From Aphrophora alni (taxonomy: Eukaryota > Arthropoda > Insecta > Hemiptera > Aphrophoridae), in contig OY740766.1 of assembly GCA_963513935.1 (NCBI GenBank), positions 9,021,000-9,084,999 of the forward strand: DNA of 64,000 nt. Reading direction: 5' to 3'. Each line of letters begins with the position of its first letter. Position 1 is the stretch's first letter. A program made the translations under genes and the position numbers. This document shows, piece by piece, positions 21,879 to 33,615 of this stretch. The notes beneath the pieces are model-generated. The model ran no database searches. It was not told the DNA's origin and saw only the letters and a list, made by a program, of their open reading frames with translations.

Positions 21879-22401
21879 GTTTCCCCCCCCCCCCGTTCTG
21901 GGCTGTGAAAGCCTCCTTCAGAGGCCTCACCGGCGTCGACTTAGCGATCTTTTGCCGCCCCAATTTCCTTCCTACACCCATTCAGTAATACCCGTCATCC
22001 TTATGAAGGAACAGATACTACCGATAGGGTTGTCTAGGATGGTTTCCATCTCTTTCCGCGGAGGGCCTAGAGAGTATAGCCTGGCTCGTCCTAACGCCTC
22101 ACACTCTAAAAGAATGTGTTCTGCGGACTCTTCAGCCAAACCACATTTCCTGCAAGTATTATCTGCAGCAATCCCTATCCTGTGTAGGTGTTTTCTGAGG
22201 TGACAGTGGCTCCTTTAAGAGCCCAACCACCCACCTCATGTTATCCCTTCTGAGAGAGATGAGTTGTCCAGCATGTTTCTTGCTTGGTCTTAATAACCTT
22301 TTAGCAAGTCTACTAGTGGTTGAATTCGTCCAGGCCCTGTTCATCCCCTCCCGTATCCACGTATCAACCGCTGCCCTGGCATGTCCATAGGAGATCCCGA
22401 A
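21879..22401 (-). mobile_element. 5'-truncated non-LTR retrotransposon with 16-bp duplication
   Basis: The insertion runs on the minus strand and encodes the end of a LINE polyprotein. First comes an Arg/Leu-rich segment after RNase H (frame 22404-22159, with RWVVGLLK). Then, after a frame change at about 22200, comes a CRKCGLAEESAEH..C zinc-knuckle region, as in the C-terminus of I/R1/Loa-type LINEs that carry RNase H. The 3' side ends in a G-rich run (C11 on the plus strand at 21883-21894). Only the last ~520 bp inserted, the usual outcome of incomplete target-primed reverse transcription. Confidence 0.85.
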
Positions 22402-22417
22402 CACTCGGTTCAGACGT
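22402..22417. repeat. 16-bp target-site duplication, right copy
   Basis: Identical to 21863-21878. Confidence 0.85.
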
Positions 22418-23123
22418 TGGAAGTTAAAGAGTAGAACAGTGGAGTCGAATAAATTAAATGGACGTTTTTGAATAGTTCCACATGTTTTGTGATCTGTGCC
22501 ACATCAGATTGACTCTTGACGGAATGCATTAAGCGGCCAAAGTGTTTTTATGGCATTCTTTTGTGGTGGCAGTTTATTTTTGTCCGGTAACTCCATCTTT
22601 GTGGAGATGACTTCTATTTGATTAGGGTTTTAAATAATTTTTAAGGTCGAACGATAGCTTTTGTATTGGGTATGACTAGCTGCGATTTATCCTCACCCCC
22701 ACCTTGATCAGTATCTACTCCATCCCTCCGCAGAGAAAATTATTACTAAGAATTCATTATGGGAGTTTAAACGAAATACGTAAAGTATTTTTATAAACTA
22801 TAAAATTTCGGAATTATTATTATTTAAGTATTGTGTAAACAATTATGTCATTATCTAGAAGGTTATGAGAAGCACAAATTTCTCCAACTAATACTGTTTA
22901 AACAACCAGTATTGTATTCACAATAATCGTATCAAATACAATACGCACTCATAATACGTAACTATGAAGTAATATTGAAACATAAATACGAGTACGTTAT
23001 TACGTTATAGGTAGTTTTTTTCTTGTTGTTTAAAAGGGAAAACTTCTTGGTATCGCCTTAAACACGGAAGAATATAAATTAAAGACTCCTGACACTCGAT
23101 ACTCTAATAGCGCAAGTCTTGGA
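22418..23123. other. No gene; family C fragment near 23010-23110
   Basis: 'cttgttgtttaaaagggaaaac' and 'cgatactctaatagcgcaag' match family C phrases at 11570 and 39860. The rest is unrecognised AT-rich sequence. Confidence 0.4.
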
Positions 23124-23125
23124 TA

Positions 23126-24196
23126 TACAGCGTGTTAAATAAGTCCCGGGACGGCTTAATATTTGTTTAACCATTACAGATAGGGCTACAAAGCTTTGCA
23201 CGTTGTTAATGGATAGCAAAACTTATTTTAGTTCGTATTCAGTGTACCGCTACCTTTCCAGAGGGACGGCCCACAAGGAGTAAGTAGGAAATCTTAAATG
23301 AGAGCATACATCTTAAATGAGATCTATTTGTAGACAAATTAAATGCCTTTATGAGTAGAACACAATGCCACAAATCCGTCCTCAAAAGGTTTACCCTATC
23401 TAAAATAGCGTGGGTTTAAAGTTCATATTAGCTACAACGTCGGGTATGTTGAAAACAGCTTAATAATGTTTACTAGGTAGAGGTTATGAAATGAAAACTT
23501 TACTAAACAATATCTGGCTTTAAAAAACTATTTTTTAGACTGCTCACCGGCTCTTTACCTCCAATGGGGAACGGCCCTCAAGGAGTCAAAAGGAAATCTT
23601 AAATGTAAGCATAGGTTGATATGTACATTAAATTAACGGTCTTTATTAGTAGAGTACAATGCCGCAAATCCGAATTCAAACGGACAACCGAGCCTGAAAT
23701 GGCAGCCGTTCAAAGATTGTTTAAATTTGTAATTATTAGGTAAACGTAAATGAAGTTGATTATCAATTCACACACAAAACTAGAGCGATTGATGATTGTT
23801 GCATCTAAAGCAATTATGTTTCCTGTTTGCACGAATAACCACTATCAATCACAAACAACTTTCTCTTTTAGGCCTATCATGGTTAATCCATTTTCCTTGT
23901 TTGATTTAATATGAACTTTAAACATACATATTTTTAGCTAGGGTGAACCTTTTGAGGTCGGGTTTGCTGCATTGTGTTCTACTCATAAAGGCCTTCAATT
24001 CGATGTACAACTCGACCTATGCTCTCATTAAATATTTTCTACTTACTCCTTGTGGGCCGTCCCACTGGAAAGGTAGCTGTCCACTGAATACGTACTAAAA
24101 TAGGTTTTGGTGTACATTAACAATGTGCAAAGCTTTGTAGCTCTATCTGTAATGGTTAAAAAAATATTTAGCCGTCCTGGGACTTATCACGCGGTA
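23126..24196. mobile_element. Long-TIR element, TA target duplication
   Basis: Ends TACAGCGTG and CACGCGGTA with TA outside (23124-23125, 24197-24198). Arms of about 280-300 bp match imperfectly ('agtcccgggacggc', 'caaagctttgcac.tt', 'gggacggcccacaaggagtaag'). At 23545-23710 there is a third, direct-oriented copy of an arm-like segment ('ggaacggccctcaaggagt', 'gtacaatgccgcaaatccg'), so the interior holds part of a related element. No transposase recognised. Confidence 0.85.
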
Positions 24197-24199
24197 TAG

Positions 24200-25320
24200 A
24201 TACCTATGTAATATGCACAAAACATTACTAACATGAAAATATACATACTTGTATAATATAATTTGTATAAAATAATATTTTTCAAATAAAGATATAAATG
24301 TATTATAACCAATAATTAGTATAGGCCCGTGATAATTAGTATAATAATGATTTCCCGCGACCTAACAGTTGAAATCTTGTTTTCTATACAAACGTGATTT
24401 GATCAAGGTTTTATTAGACGTTCATCCCCATGAATCCAATTCACTCTTTGCGTAAAGTTACAATGAACAAATATTGAAAATTCACGGTATTAGTTTCACA
24501 GTGGTACAACAAAATCACCGTTAATATCATCTATAACATTTTCAAGGACTATAACAGTGATTTCAGTGACAACCGTTGGTTAGAAGTAGATACTCTCAGA
24601 TCGACATGTGGAACTCCATAACTCCACCAAACTGACCTATTTATTGTTTCTTCAAATAAAACCTTTTAAGATAAATATTGATATCCGTCTTGTATACAAG
24701 AATCAGCTGATGTCATCGATTTAACCAGACAATAAAGCTAAGTAAACAATTTAAAATACACATCCAAGTCACTATGTATGACTGTACACACTTATGTCAT
24801 AGCTTGGAACAAATGCTGCTATGCAAATAATGCGGAATGATTTAAAGTTTGTAAACATAGTCTTTACTACAAACTGAGCATTGAATACACAATAAAGTAC
24901 GCGTTGCTTGTATCCGTTAACAGTGGGAATGTTATTTAACTAAATGTAGAAATCAATAATCTCTATTGAATTGCTCTACTACAGGGGAAAACATCTGACC
25001 GAAATGGAGTTCTATGGTTTTATTTCCTTGAAAATACTTCTTCCTTTTTACTCTTGTCGACATATAAAACGATAATTTATAATTTGTGAACATTTAAAAA
25101 TCAGTTTGACGTAGTGTTTTCATTCGTATTTAATAAACTTAATAGATATGTTCTACAAATGATAATTTATATCTTTGAGAACAAATTCCCGCCTGTTACA
25201 TCAGTTTATCTTTATAATATAACCTGCCGTTTTTAAAACAGCTGTTGTTCAGCTGTTATTTTGTTTAAACTGTTGATTGTTGCGACAATTAAGAACACAA
25301 CTGATGCCGTTTCAGTAAAC
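24200..25320. other. No gene seen
   Basis: AT-rich. A small duplicated phrase 'ataattagtataggcccgtg/ataattagtataataatg' at 24312-24350. Nothing else recognised. Confidence 0.4.
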
Positions 25321-25960
25321 ATGGAACAGTGGACAGTTCAACATCACACTTTTGTTATCGAAGTTTTTTTAAAGTTATGAATCTGTAACTGTTATGCAAC
25401 AGTTATTTCGTAACAATTACCGTGTTCCTCGTCGTAGCGCTGTTCCTTGTGGGAATACTATTATAAGGTGGGTGGTCAATGTCTGTCATAATGGATCCAT
25501 ATTAAAAGTGAAACCAACTGGTAGGCTTAGATACTTCGAAAAATGTGCGCGTTTCTGTACCGATCAACCAAGAAACAATCTGCCTCGTTGGGAGTTTTAA
25601 AAACAAGTTTACAATGAATTTTACACCTTGATTTTAATTTTCCTCCCTACAAGTTAGCATTTCCACAAAAATTCAATCCTAGAGATCCTGAATTACGTCT
25701 TATTTTTAGTCAAATATTTGCAACTTTTTGCAATGTTTAATAATGTCTGAGCTATCTGCTAATGTAAACACTCAAAATTGTCGTAACTGGTCAAGAAAGG
25801 ATCCCAGGGAAACCCATCAACGACTTCTGCAAAGTGACTGTATCGTATGGGGCACATTTTGGGGCACATTTTGGAATTATTGGGCTTTATTTTTTGGAAA
25901 TTAAAATGGTGCAATAGTTACTGTAAATAAAGAACGATATGTGGAAATAATTCAGTTATT
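25321..25960 (+). pseudogene. Tc1/mariner-like transposase with DUF4817-type N-terminus, broken
   Basis: From ATG 25321 a frame reads MEQWTVQHHTFVIEVFLK. After a frameshift it continues VMQQLFRNNYRVPRRSAVP and TIIRWV...GSILKVKPTGR, the DUF4817 helix-turn-helix of many insect transposases. Around 25690 come FNPRDPELRLIF-like residues. Near 25770-25940 come NTQNCRNW, PRETHQ, VWG and TVNKERYVEI of the DDE domain. Several stops and frameshifts are present. The first catalytic Asp is not visible and the C-terminal part with the last acidic residue is missing. No terminal repeats found. Confidence 0.75.
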
Positions 25961-27061
25961 TTTAGTTCCGTGATTATTTGAGTTATCTGTGATTATAAAT
26001 AAAAGAGTTAGGCTATTCATGAAAAAATTAGATCGTTAATTTTCTTTCTTAAAAAAAATCGAAATAGCTCAAAGTAATGACACCCTAGCCTTCAAATGTT
26101 CTAATAGACCAAGGAAGAAAGAGAACACGAGTTGGTCAAGATAGGAAATCCGAAAAGAAATATGAAAGCTAGGGATCTAATCCAAGACAACATAAACAAA
26201 AGTGTAGATTCAGCTAGATAGCCACACCCGTTCTCTACATAAACGAGTCCTTGAGTGGAATATAAAAACATAACCTCAAAAAATTAGTTTAATCTCAGTC
26301 AAATTTAGTGGTAATTTGGAAGATCGTAAATTGTCTAAATGGCAACCATTTTCTGGACTTGTATTTTATGAACCTATTGAGTTCTTATATAAATACTATT
26401 CAACAATCGAGAGTATAACAAAACACAAATTCTTATCCTCTAACACCATTGTATCAACATGCAGACTATTTTTAAACGCGTAAGACAACAAAAACAAACC
26501 AAGACCACTCAAGATTCCCTCGAATCTGCATCTAACCAAACACAGTCCATCTGAATTAGAGATAAACGGTGAACCCTCGGCCGTAAATATTACAGGGACG
26601 ACGTAGATCTATCCAGTCCAGCGTTCATTATTTCAGAGGCTGTGCCAAAATCTGAAACCTTTCTTTCCTTCACTAAATATTTCATATCGGAACGACGCTC
26701 GGGGAATCAAGTTCCGTCTTTTATTGCAATTTTCACGATAGATCAAATTTTAAAATTTTTGAATTGTCAAATGGGAGTGATGACAAAGGTTCGGAGGACA
26801 TGTTTGCGTCCGTTGGACCGCTAATGTGCTGTTTACATAGTGTAGAGATAATTATGCGATTGGTTAGCAATAACAAAGGCTGTGAGTTTTTTCGTGGAAA
26901 TTTTGAAGCACTCTGATAATAAAGTTTTTTTTTTTACTTTGGTCTGCAACACAAACGAGTGGACAGATTTTGAGTTAATTTGAAATAATGTTTTTGTCAT
27001 AATTTAAGATTCTTTTTTGAAATAAATAAATAAATATATATGTACACTATATATATATATA
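25961..27061. other. No gene; family C fragment at about 26100-26260
   Basis: 26110-26230 ('gaacacgagttggtcaag', 'gtagattcagctagat') matches family C. The remaining sequence is AT-rich with domain-less short frames. Confidence 0.45.
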
Positions 27062-27210
27062 TACAGGGTGTTTCAAAATTATACTCTAATATTTCGAGAG
27101 CTGGTTTTATAGTTAAAAATAAGAAAAAACAAAGCTTATATATAAACAAAGGTCTGAAAATTGTTTTCCTTTTATCCGCCATTTTTTTTTAAAACATCTG
27201 TGGAAGTAGA
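27062..27210 (+). mobile_element. Left end of a mariner-like MITE
   Basis: TACAGGGTGTTTCAAAATTA after an (AT)n run is a typical Tc1/mariner-type terminus. It is followed by 'atatttcgagagctgg' and 'ccgccattttttttt'. The opposite end was not identified, so the extent is uncertain. Confidence 0.5.
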
Positions 27211-27840
27211 TAAGATATTGAGTAAAGATTTGGTATACGCATTTATGTAACCTTTTTATATCAGTAAAGGCCTACAAGAACGCTAGTACTTTATTTTCAA
27301 AATTACGGACATTTACAATTTTGAATGTCAAATATCTCGAAAACCATTCAAGACACAAACATTTTCCTCTTTTAACGAAAAATAAGAAATCCGTTTTATC
27401 AGAATTTAATTTTCTACGAATTTAGTTTGAAATTTTTATTTGTTAATACGTAATTTTAGCAACTTATGTGTGAAAAAAAAATTATAAAATTAACATTAAA
27501 ACACCAGTCGCCATTTTGAAACTTGTAAAGAGAGATTTTTTAAATTTTATTACAGTTTTGGACAAGGATTATAATACTATTATTAACAATTGTCACAATT
27601 CTTTAATATATTGGTTTAAATAATTATACATATTCCTAATCAGAATAACTTGTAGTGTTATTTAATACACCACATGTAATATTTCCAACTCCATAGTTTT
27701 TCCTCCTTAACTACTCCAAGGCTATTTTTTTGGTACCACTATATATTTCCTATATGCTGGTTTTACCTACGAACCCAAACAATGAACGAATAACCCCGAC
27801 TTTGAAATAAAATAATTATATACTTAAATAAGACGCTAAA
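27211..27840. other. No gene seen
   Basis: AT-rich sequence that may be the interior of the MITE-like element starting at 27062. Confidence 0.35.
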
Positions 27841-28068
27841 CTGGCTTCGTTTGTGTCATAAACAGGTCCTCAGGGCAAGTTGTAGCCATGGTTTATTTTA
27901 TTTTTGTTGCCAATTTTTAATGAATCATAATATATACTCTTGAGATTTTGCACAAGAGTTTATACATTATTTTTTTACATTTTATTAGATTTGAAGGAAA
28001 TTAGTAGAGCCGAATTTGAGAAATTCGCGGCCGATTTTTTGTTTGTTTTTACCAATAACTCACGAACT
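27841..28068. repeat. Dispersed family C segment leading into the tandem array
   Basis: 'gttgccaatttttaatgaatc' and 'tttgaaggaaattagtagagc' then 'tgagaaattcgc' follow the order of 39600-39730 ('gccaattattgttactgaac', 'tttgaacgaaatcggcagag', 'tgacaaattac') and part of 29930-30070. Confidence 0.5.
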
Positions 28069-29080
28069 GTCATTTTTGGAAAGATGGCGACCTTTAGGTT
28101 TTGTTTAAGCTCTCAGAAGTTACACTATATTATGAAGAAAGGTGTAGCTCCAGCTCGGTACTTCTATTGCCACACCTATACTCACTGTAGTTGGGCTCTT
28201 GAGGGGGGGGGGTATTGATTAGAAATGAAGAAAGATGTCATTTTTGGAAAGATGGCGACCATTAGGTCTTGTTTAAGCTCTCAGAAGTTACACTATATTA
28301 TGAAGAAAGGTGTAGCTCCAGCTCGGTACTTCTATTGCCACACCTATACTCACTGTAGTTGGGCTCTTGAGGGGGGGGGGTATTGATTAGAAATGAAGAA
28401 AGATGTCATTTTTGGAAAGATGGCGACCATTAGGTCTTGTTTAAGCTCTCAGAAGTTACACTATATTATGAAGAAAGGTGTAGCTCCAGCTCGGTACTTC
28501 TATTGCCACACCTATACTCACTGTAATTGGGCTCTTGAGGGGGGGGGGTATTGATTAGAAATGAAGAAAGATGTCATTTTTGGAAAGATGGCGACCATTA
28601 GGTTTTGTTTAAGCTCTCAGAAGTTACACTATATTATGAAGAAAGGTGTAGCTCCAGCTCGGTACTTCTATTGCCACACCTATACTCACTGTAGTTCAGC
28701 TCTTGAGGGGGGGGGGTATTGATTAGAATTGAAGAAAGATGTCATTTTTGGAAAGATGGCGACCATTAGGTTTTGTTTAAGCTCTCAGAAGTTACACTAT
28801 ATTATGAAGAAAGGTGTAGCTCCAGCTCGGTACTTCTATTGCCACACCTATACTCACTGTAGTTGGGCTCTTGAGGGGGGGGGGGTATTGATTAGAAATG
28901 AAGAAAGATGTCATTTTTTGAAAGATGGCGACCATTAGGTTTTGTTTAAGCTCTCAGAAGTTACACTATATTATGAAGAAAGGTGTAGCTCCAGCTCGGT
29001 ACTTCTATTGCCACACCTATACTCACTGTAATTGAGCTCTTGAGGGGGGGGGTATTGATTAGAAATGAAGAAAGATGTCA
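28069..29080 (+). repeat. 168-bp tandem array, six copies, with poly-G tract
   Basis: Copies start at GTCATTTTTGGAAAGATGGC (28069, 28237, 28405, 28573, 28741, 28910), ending at 29077. Identity is very high. Each copy has a G run of 9-11 that varies, giving 167-169-bp units. 168 is a multiple of three, so one frame (MATIRFCLSSQKLHYIMKKG...) recurs, but it stops within each unit at the poly-G junction. I treat it as a satellite seeded from the adjoining dispersed repeat, not as a gene. Confidence 0.95.
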
Positions 29081-31047
29081 AATGTGGCTGCGGAATAAAA
29101 ACCTTATTCTTATAATAGTGAAAGTATTATTTTATATAAAATGGCTTCTAATATAGGCCCAAGTATTCCGGTAAAAAATATTGTTTCTATTTTAATTAAA
29201 AATTGTGTACATGTCACATCAGAAACAAAAATAATGGCGTGCGTAATATGATGTTTGTACGTACTTGAAGAAGGGAATTTCATTGTTTAGTTTTAACAGT
29301 ATAAGTGTGTATATATGTATGATGACACAACTACAAACATTGTGACATATGCCTGAGCTATTAACACTGTATAAGATTGCATTATTAATTATTGTATCTC
29401 TGACATTTACAATTTATTTATTACAAGAAAATAATTAACATGGTGTCGCAGAATTTATTTGGATGCAATTGGATTTCTCTTTCTTTTAATACACAATATT
29501 AGATAAATATAGTAAAGAATGTCTATTGCAACTTTCTAGTTGTACTTAAACTTACGAAATGTTTACTGATTTTATCAATAGGAGAATTTCACGTACTTTA
29601 CCACAAATAGTTCTTCACAGATAAATACCCTAAAATGCTTCATTATTTCGTCTGACTGTTTTTTTATTTAAATTAAACTTGTGAGATCTCAAAAATGGAT
29701 TGAGGCATGGAGTCCAAATTTCGTTTCTATATTAATTCTATTCGAACAAAACAATATAATTTTCTGATTTATCGTTTCATCGTAAAAAAAAATTAATATC
29801 TAAAAAAATTATAAAAGTTAAAACAATTCTTTCGTAATGTAGTTTTTTCCTATTTTAGATAACTTAAAATTTGGGGGTATCTGCCAGAAGGGTAAAACTT
29901 GAAATCCCTATTTTATTATAGGCTCGTTTTGGGGTTTCCCCTCAAATTACTCACGAACCGTAGTTTTCTTTTACTTGATATAAAATTAATTCATTTGGGT
30001 TATAAATGTTTTAATTTCTACACAGTTTAATAGAAATTGTTTTCGCCGATTTTGAGAAATTCGAACTTTTATGAAGAAGCATTTATGAGACGGCAACTAA
30101 TAAGTATTGTGGGACCCAACTCCGTTGCTCAAATAACCTTGAAGAGCCTAAACATCCTACTCAGTTTTTAGTCGGGATTGTGTGGTTAGCAAATCGAATA
30201 TCCGTCTACTATGTTCTAGCATTCCCAATCAGAATTATTGTTGTTTAAAACAGTTGTTACGCAGTTTTTCTGACATTCATGTATGTTACTAATTCTTGAT
30301 GTTTTAGGTCTTAACGGGCCTCGTAGGTTGTGCATGTATTAAAACATTTATACAATTGTACTTTGCCACGACCAGTCAAAATCGTACATTTTTGAAACCC
30401 TGCAGAGATTGAACCCGAAATCACTTTCCTGAAGCGAGAGTATTAATTACTATCCGGGGCTTTGGGTCCTTAAACCCCACGTTTTAACGAACATTTGTAG
30501 ACTCACTTTTGAGCGGAGTTTTTAGTATTAATTATATTCTTTTTTCAATGTTGAGCTTCATTAATATTTTGTTTAGTGTATGAAAAAGTTTTTGGGATGT
30601 TTTTACACAGTTTTGGAGGGTGTTGTGGGGTTGACGAGAAAAAGGAAAGTATCGGCAGTGAAATTCTGCGGAAAAACAACAGATGCAATGTTTTTAATAA
30701 ACCCAGGTGAAACCACCCGGTTTACCGTTGTTTGAAACAAATTATCCGTAATAAATATGCCGTCACTCCCCCCCCCACCTCTAGGGAAAGTGATAATAAT
30801 TAATTCACATCAACACACGCAGGACTCAATTACTTAATAGGGACCGACGGTGACGTCAAAACATTCGTTTCAATCCAGACAGATTAGTTTTGACTAAATT
30901 AAATTTAGGGATTGGACATTTAAAAAATGTATCACAAACAGAAATGACTGACTAAAAGCCCGTTCCGAAGGGTTGTTATTTTAAACAAATGTTCTCAGCC
31001 AAATTTTATTAATTTATAGAACTGGTTTGACTAATATTAGCAAGATC
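29081..31047. other. No gene; weak family C similarity near 29930-30130
   Basis: 'aaattactcacgaaccgta' and 'attttgagaaattcgaac' resemble family C. There is a C-rich run at 30770-30782. No domain or boundary recognised. Confidence 0.4.
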
Positions 31048-31935
31048 CATCTTTTGCTTCTGGGAATGAATGGAGTATATGTTCTTTTGGCTTCTGGGAA
31101 TGAATGCAGTCTCTTTTGGCTTCTGGGAATGAATGGGGTATATGCTCTTTTGGCTTCGGGGAATGAATGCAGTATATATACTCTTTGGAGCTTCTAGGAA
31201 TTATTACAGTATGTGCTCTTTTGGCTTCTGGGAATGAATGGGGTATATATTCTTTTGGCTTCTGGGAATGAATGCAGGATCTTTTGGCTTCTGGGAATGA
31301 ATGGGGTATATGCTCTTTTGGCTTCGGGGAATGAATGCAGTATATATACTCTTTGGAGCTTCTAGGAATTATTACAGTATGTGCTCTTTTGGCTTCTGGG
31401 AATGAATGGGGTATATATTCTTTTGGCTTCTGGGAATGAATAGAGTATATGTTCTTTTGGCTTCTAGGAATTATTACAGTATGTGTTCTTTTGGCTTCTG
31501 GGAATGAATGGAGTATAGGCCTATGCTCTTTTGGCTTCTGGGAATGAATGGGGTATATATTCTTTTGGCTTCTAGGAATCATTACAGTATGTGTTCTTTT
31601 GGCTTCTGGAAATGAATGGAGTATATGCTCTTTTGGCTTCTGATAATGAATAGAGTATATGTTCTTTTGGCTTCTAGGAATTATTACAGTATTTGTTCTT
31701 TTGGCTTCTGGAAATGAATGGAGTATATGCTCTTTTGGCTTCTGATAATGAATAGACTATATGTTCTTTTGGCTTCTAGGAATTATTGCAGTATGTGTTC
31801 TTTTGGCTTCTGGAAATGAATGGAGTATATGCTCTTTTGGCTTCTGATAATGAATAGAGTATATGTTCTTTTGGCTTCTAGGAATTATTACAGTATTTGT
31901 TCTTTTGGCTTCTGGAAATGAATGGAGTATATGTG
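31048..31935 (-). repeat. 30-40-bp minisatellite ('cttttggcttctgggaatgaatg')
   Basis: About 25 units built on TTTTGGCTTCTGGGAATGAA plus a variable tail (GGGGTATATGCTC, GCAGT or TATTACAGTATGTG). Blocks of several units recur (31159-31300 resembles 31324-31440; a block near 31600-31720 repeats to 31935), giving a higher-order pattern. The minus strand is open for 181 codons (31582-31037), reading repeats of HSFPEAKR/IHSQKPKE, because most unit lengths preserve the frame. I see no evidence that this is a protein. Confidence 0.92.
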
Positions 31936-33045
31936 GAACGTACCTTTGCAGTAATGAATGAATATTACTTTCCTAGCATCTGTCTGGAAATTTTATTTAG
32001 AAATAAATACCGAAAAAACTAAGTATAAGGTCATATAGTAAATTTAGTTTTGTTTAAAAAGATTCCAAAAAAATATGTACAACGTATTTTCCATGTAAAA
32101 TTAAATCATTTACTGAACGTTTTGTATGTTAAAGACAGCAAATATTATATTGTATATATTTTAGACTTTAACTCAAATATTACTACAACTTATATTACTT
32201 ATAAATTGTTAATGCAAAATTGTATTACCATTTTCAGCATCTCAGCTTTAAAAATCAATTACATGCGTCGCATGATATGTAAAATATGTTTAATGTTATC
32301 ATCTTTATAGTTGAGTAAAATAAAAGTTAAATCACTTTTGGTATAAGGGGTAATTTTATTGCTTAACTGTCTTTAAGAGACATTTTTAAGTTACACAAAA
32401 ATTGTATCTTTGTTCCAAGGTGAAAGTAATTTGATATAAACATTTTAATTTGCAAAATGATACTCTTTTTTAATTTGTTTAAAATATCTCCGTTTCTTCA
32501 GGTGCTATAAATTTGTTCATTATTAAATTACAAAGAAAATAAAAAAGGGTTCAAATTTGATTGGTCTATTCCGTGATTTGTTACGTCTCAATGTTTGTAC
32601 GTGCTTATTTTAAACAATTAACTGTAAATAAAGAAAATTTTAATAACCATGCTAAAAGAGTAAATAAAAATTGAAAAAAATCATCCATAAAAGGTAGAAG
32701 GCGAAAAGAACGTTCGTAGTTTAATTTGATTTAAAATTGTAAGTTTTTAAAAGTACTTTGGATTATTGTTTTTACTGTACTTGAAACTTAGCATGATTGT
32801 TAATCACCACAAGCACCTTTTCACGAAGATTAATTAAAATGTGTCAATCATTTCTATAATTATACTGAAGTGTTTAAAATAATTGTGTCTCAAAATATCC
32901 AAATTCCAGAGGAACCCTAATTATCCTCGCTTACTAACTGGTCGACGAGTCTCAGAATATCCTCGTCGTCTGGAGAAATTTACAAAATACGAAAAAGTTC
33001 ATTGTTAGCACAGATACAAATTCAACTTCATCTGAGCAAGTTCCG
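31936..33045. other. No gene seen
   Basis: AT-rich sequence. A frame at 32050-32310 has no domain. Confidence 0.4.
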
Positions 33046-33615
33046 TTATTGCAAGTTTCTGTAGTTCTTGTTGTTCAGTCCATATAGGATATAGTCCGCA
33101 AAAAAGATCTCTTCGTATTTTGCAGACCTCTTTATCCTCCTTTCGTCAATGGCATAATATTTCTTTCTTCTATTGGATCCTTCAAGATTTACTTCCATCC
33201 TAGCAATTTTGATATCAAATGTCTCGGCCTCATCTTTCAAACTAGATATTAATTTTTGACGCGTGAGTTAGGTTTGATCAGGTGATTCAATCTTGAATTC
33301 TACCCTACAACTGGATTGTTGGTGCGGTGGCGCTTGTCATAGCAATTCCATAGCTCAATTGGAAGTTGACCATTGTCAAGCCACTGGTCTACGAAATAAT
33401 CAAAAAATGATTCAAATTCTCAGCTATCGAGGCTTGACTACGGAGTTCCATCCATCCCTCTTCGACATCCTCCGGATTTAAAAAGCGAACACATCCTAAT
33501 ACACTGCCTCGCAACTTCGTTTTCTTTGTATATTTAGGACAGACCAAGTTCTTGAACTTTTCTCCAAATGCATTGTGAAAAATGGAAAAAGCAACCGTGG
33601 ACAAAGGCATATGGG
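33046..33615 (-). pseudogene. MULE-type transposase C-terminal fragment
   Basis: Read on the minus strand, 33610-33389 gives LGCVRFLNPEDVEEGWMEL. The next frame, 33400-33300, gives FDYFVDQWLDN, WNCYDKRHRTNN. Then 33240-33046 gives a charged segment with RRKKYYAIDERRIKR..YEEIF. The series (EDVEEGWMEL, then W..YD...RTNN, then a basic RKKY.. tail) matches the end of MULE transposases with FLYWCH-type zinc fingers found widely in insects. Frameshifts and at least one stop separate the parts, and the N-terminal zinc finger and DDE core are missing. Host genes derived from MULEs exist, but the breaks argue for a dead copy. Confidence 0.7.

Noticed and set aside
25394..25600. Intact 68-aa host DNA-binding protein
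   Set aside because: It is the middle of a broken transposase; upstream and downstream transposase segments are visible in other frames.
28069..31935. CRISPR-like array
   Set aside because: Repeats are contiguous without unique spacers, and the DNA is eukaryotic in character.
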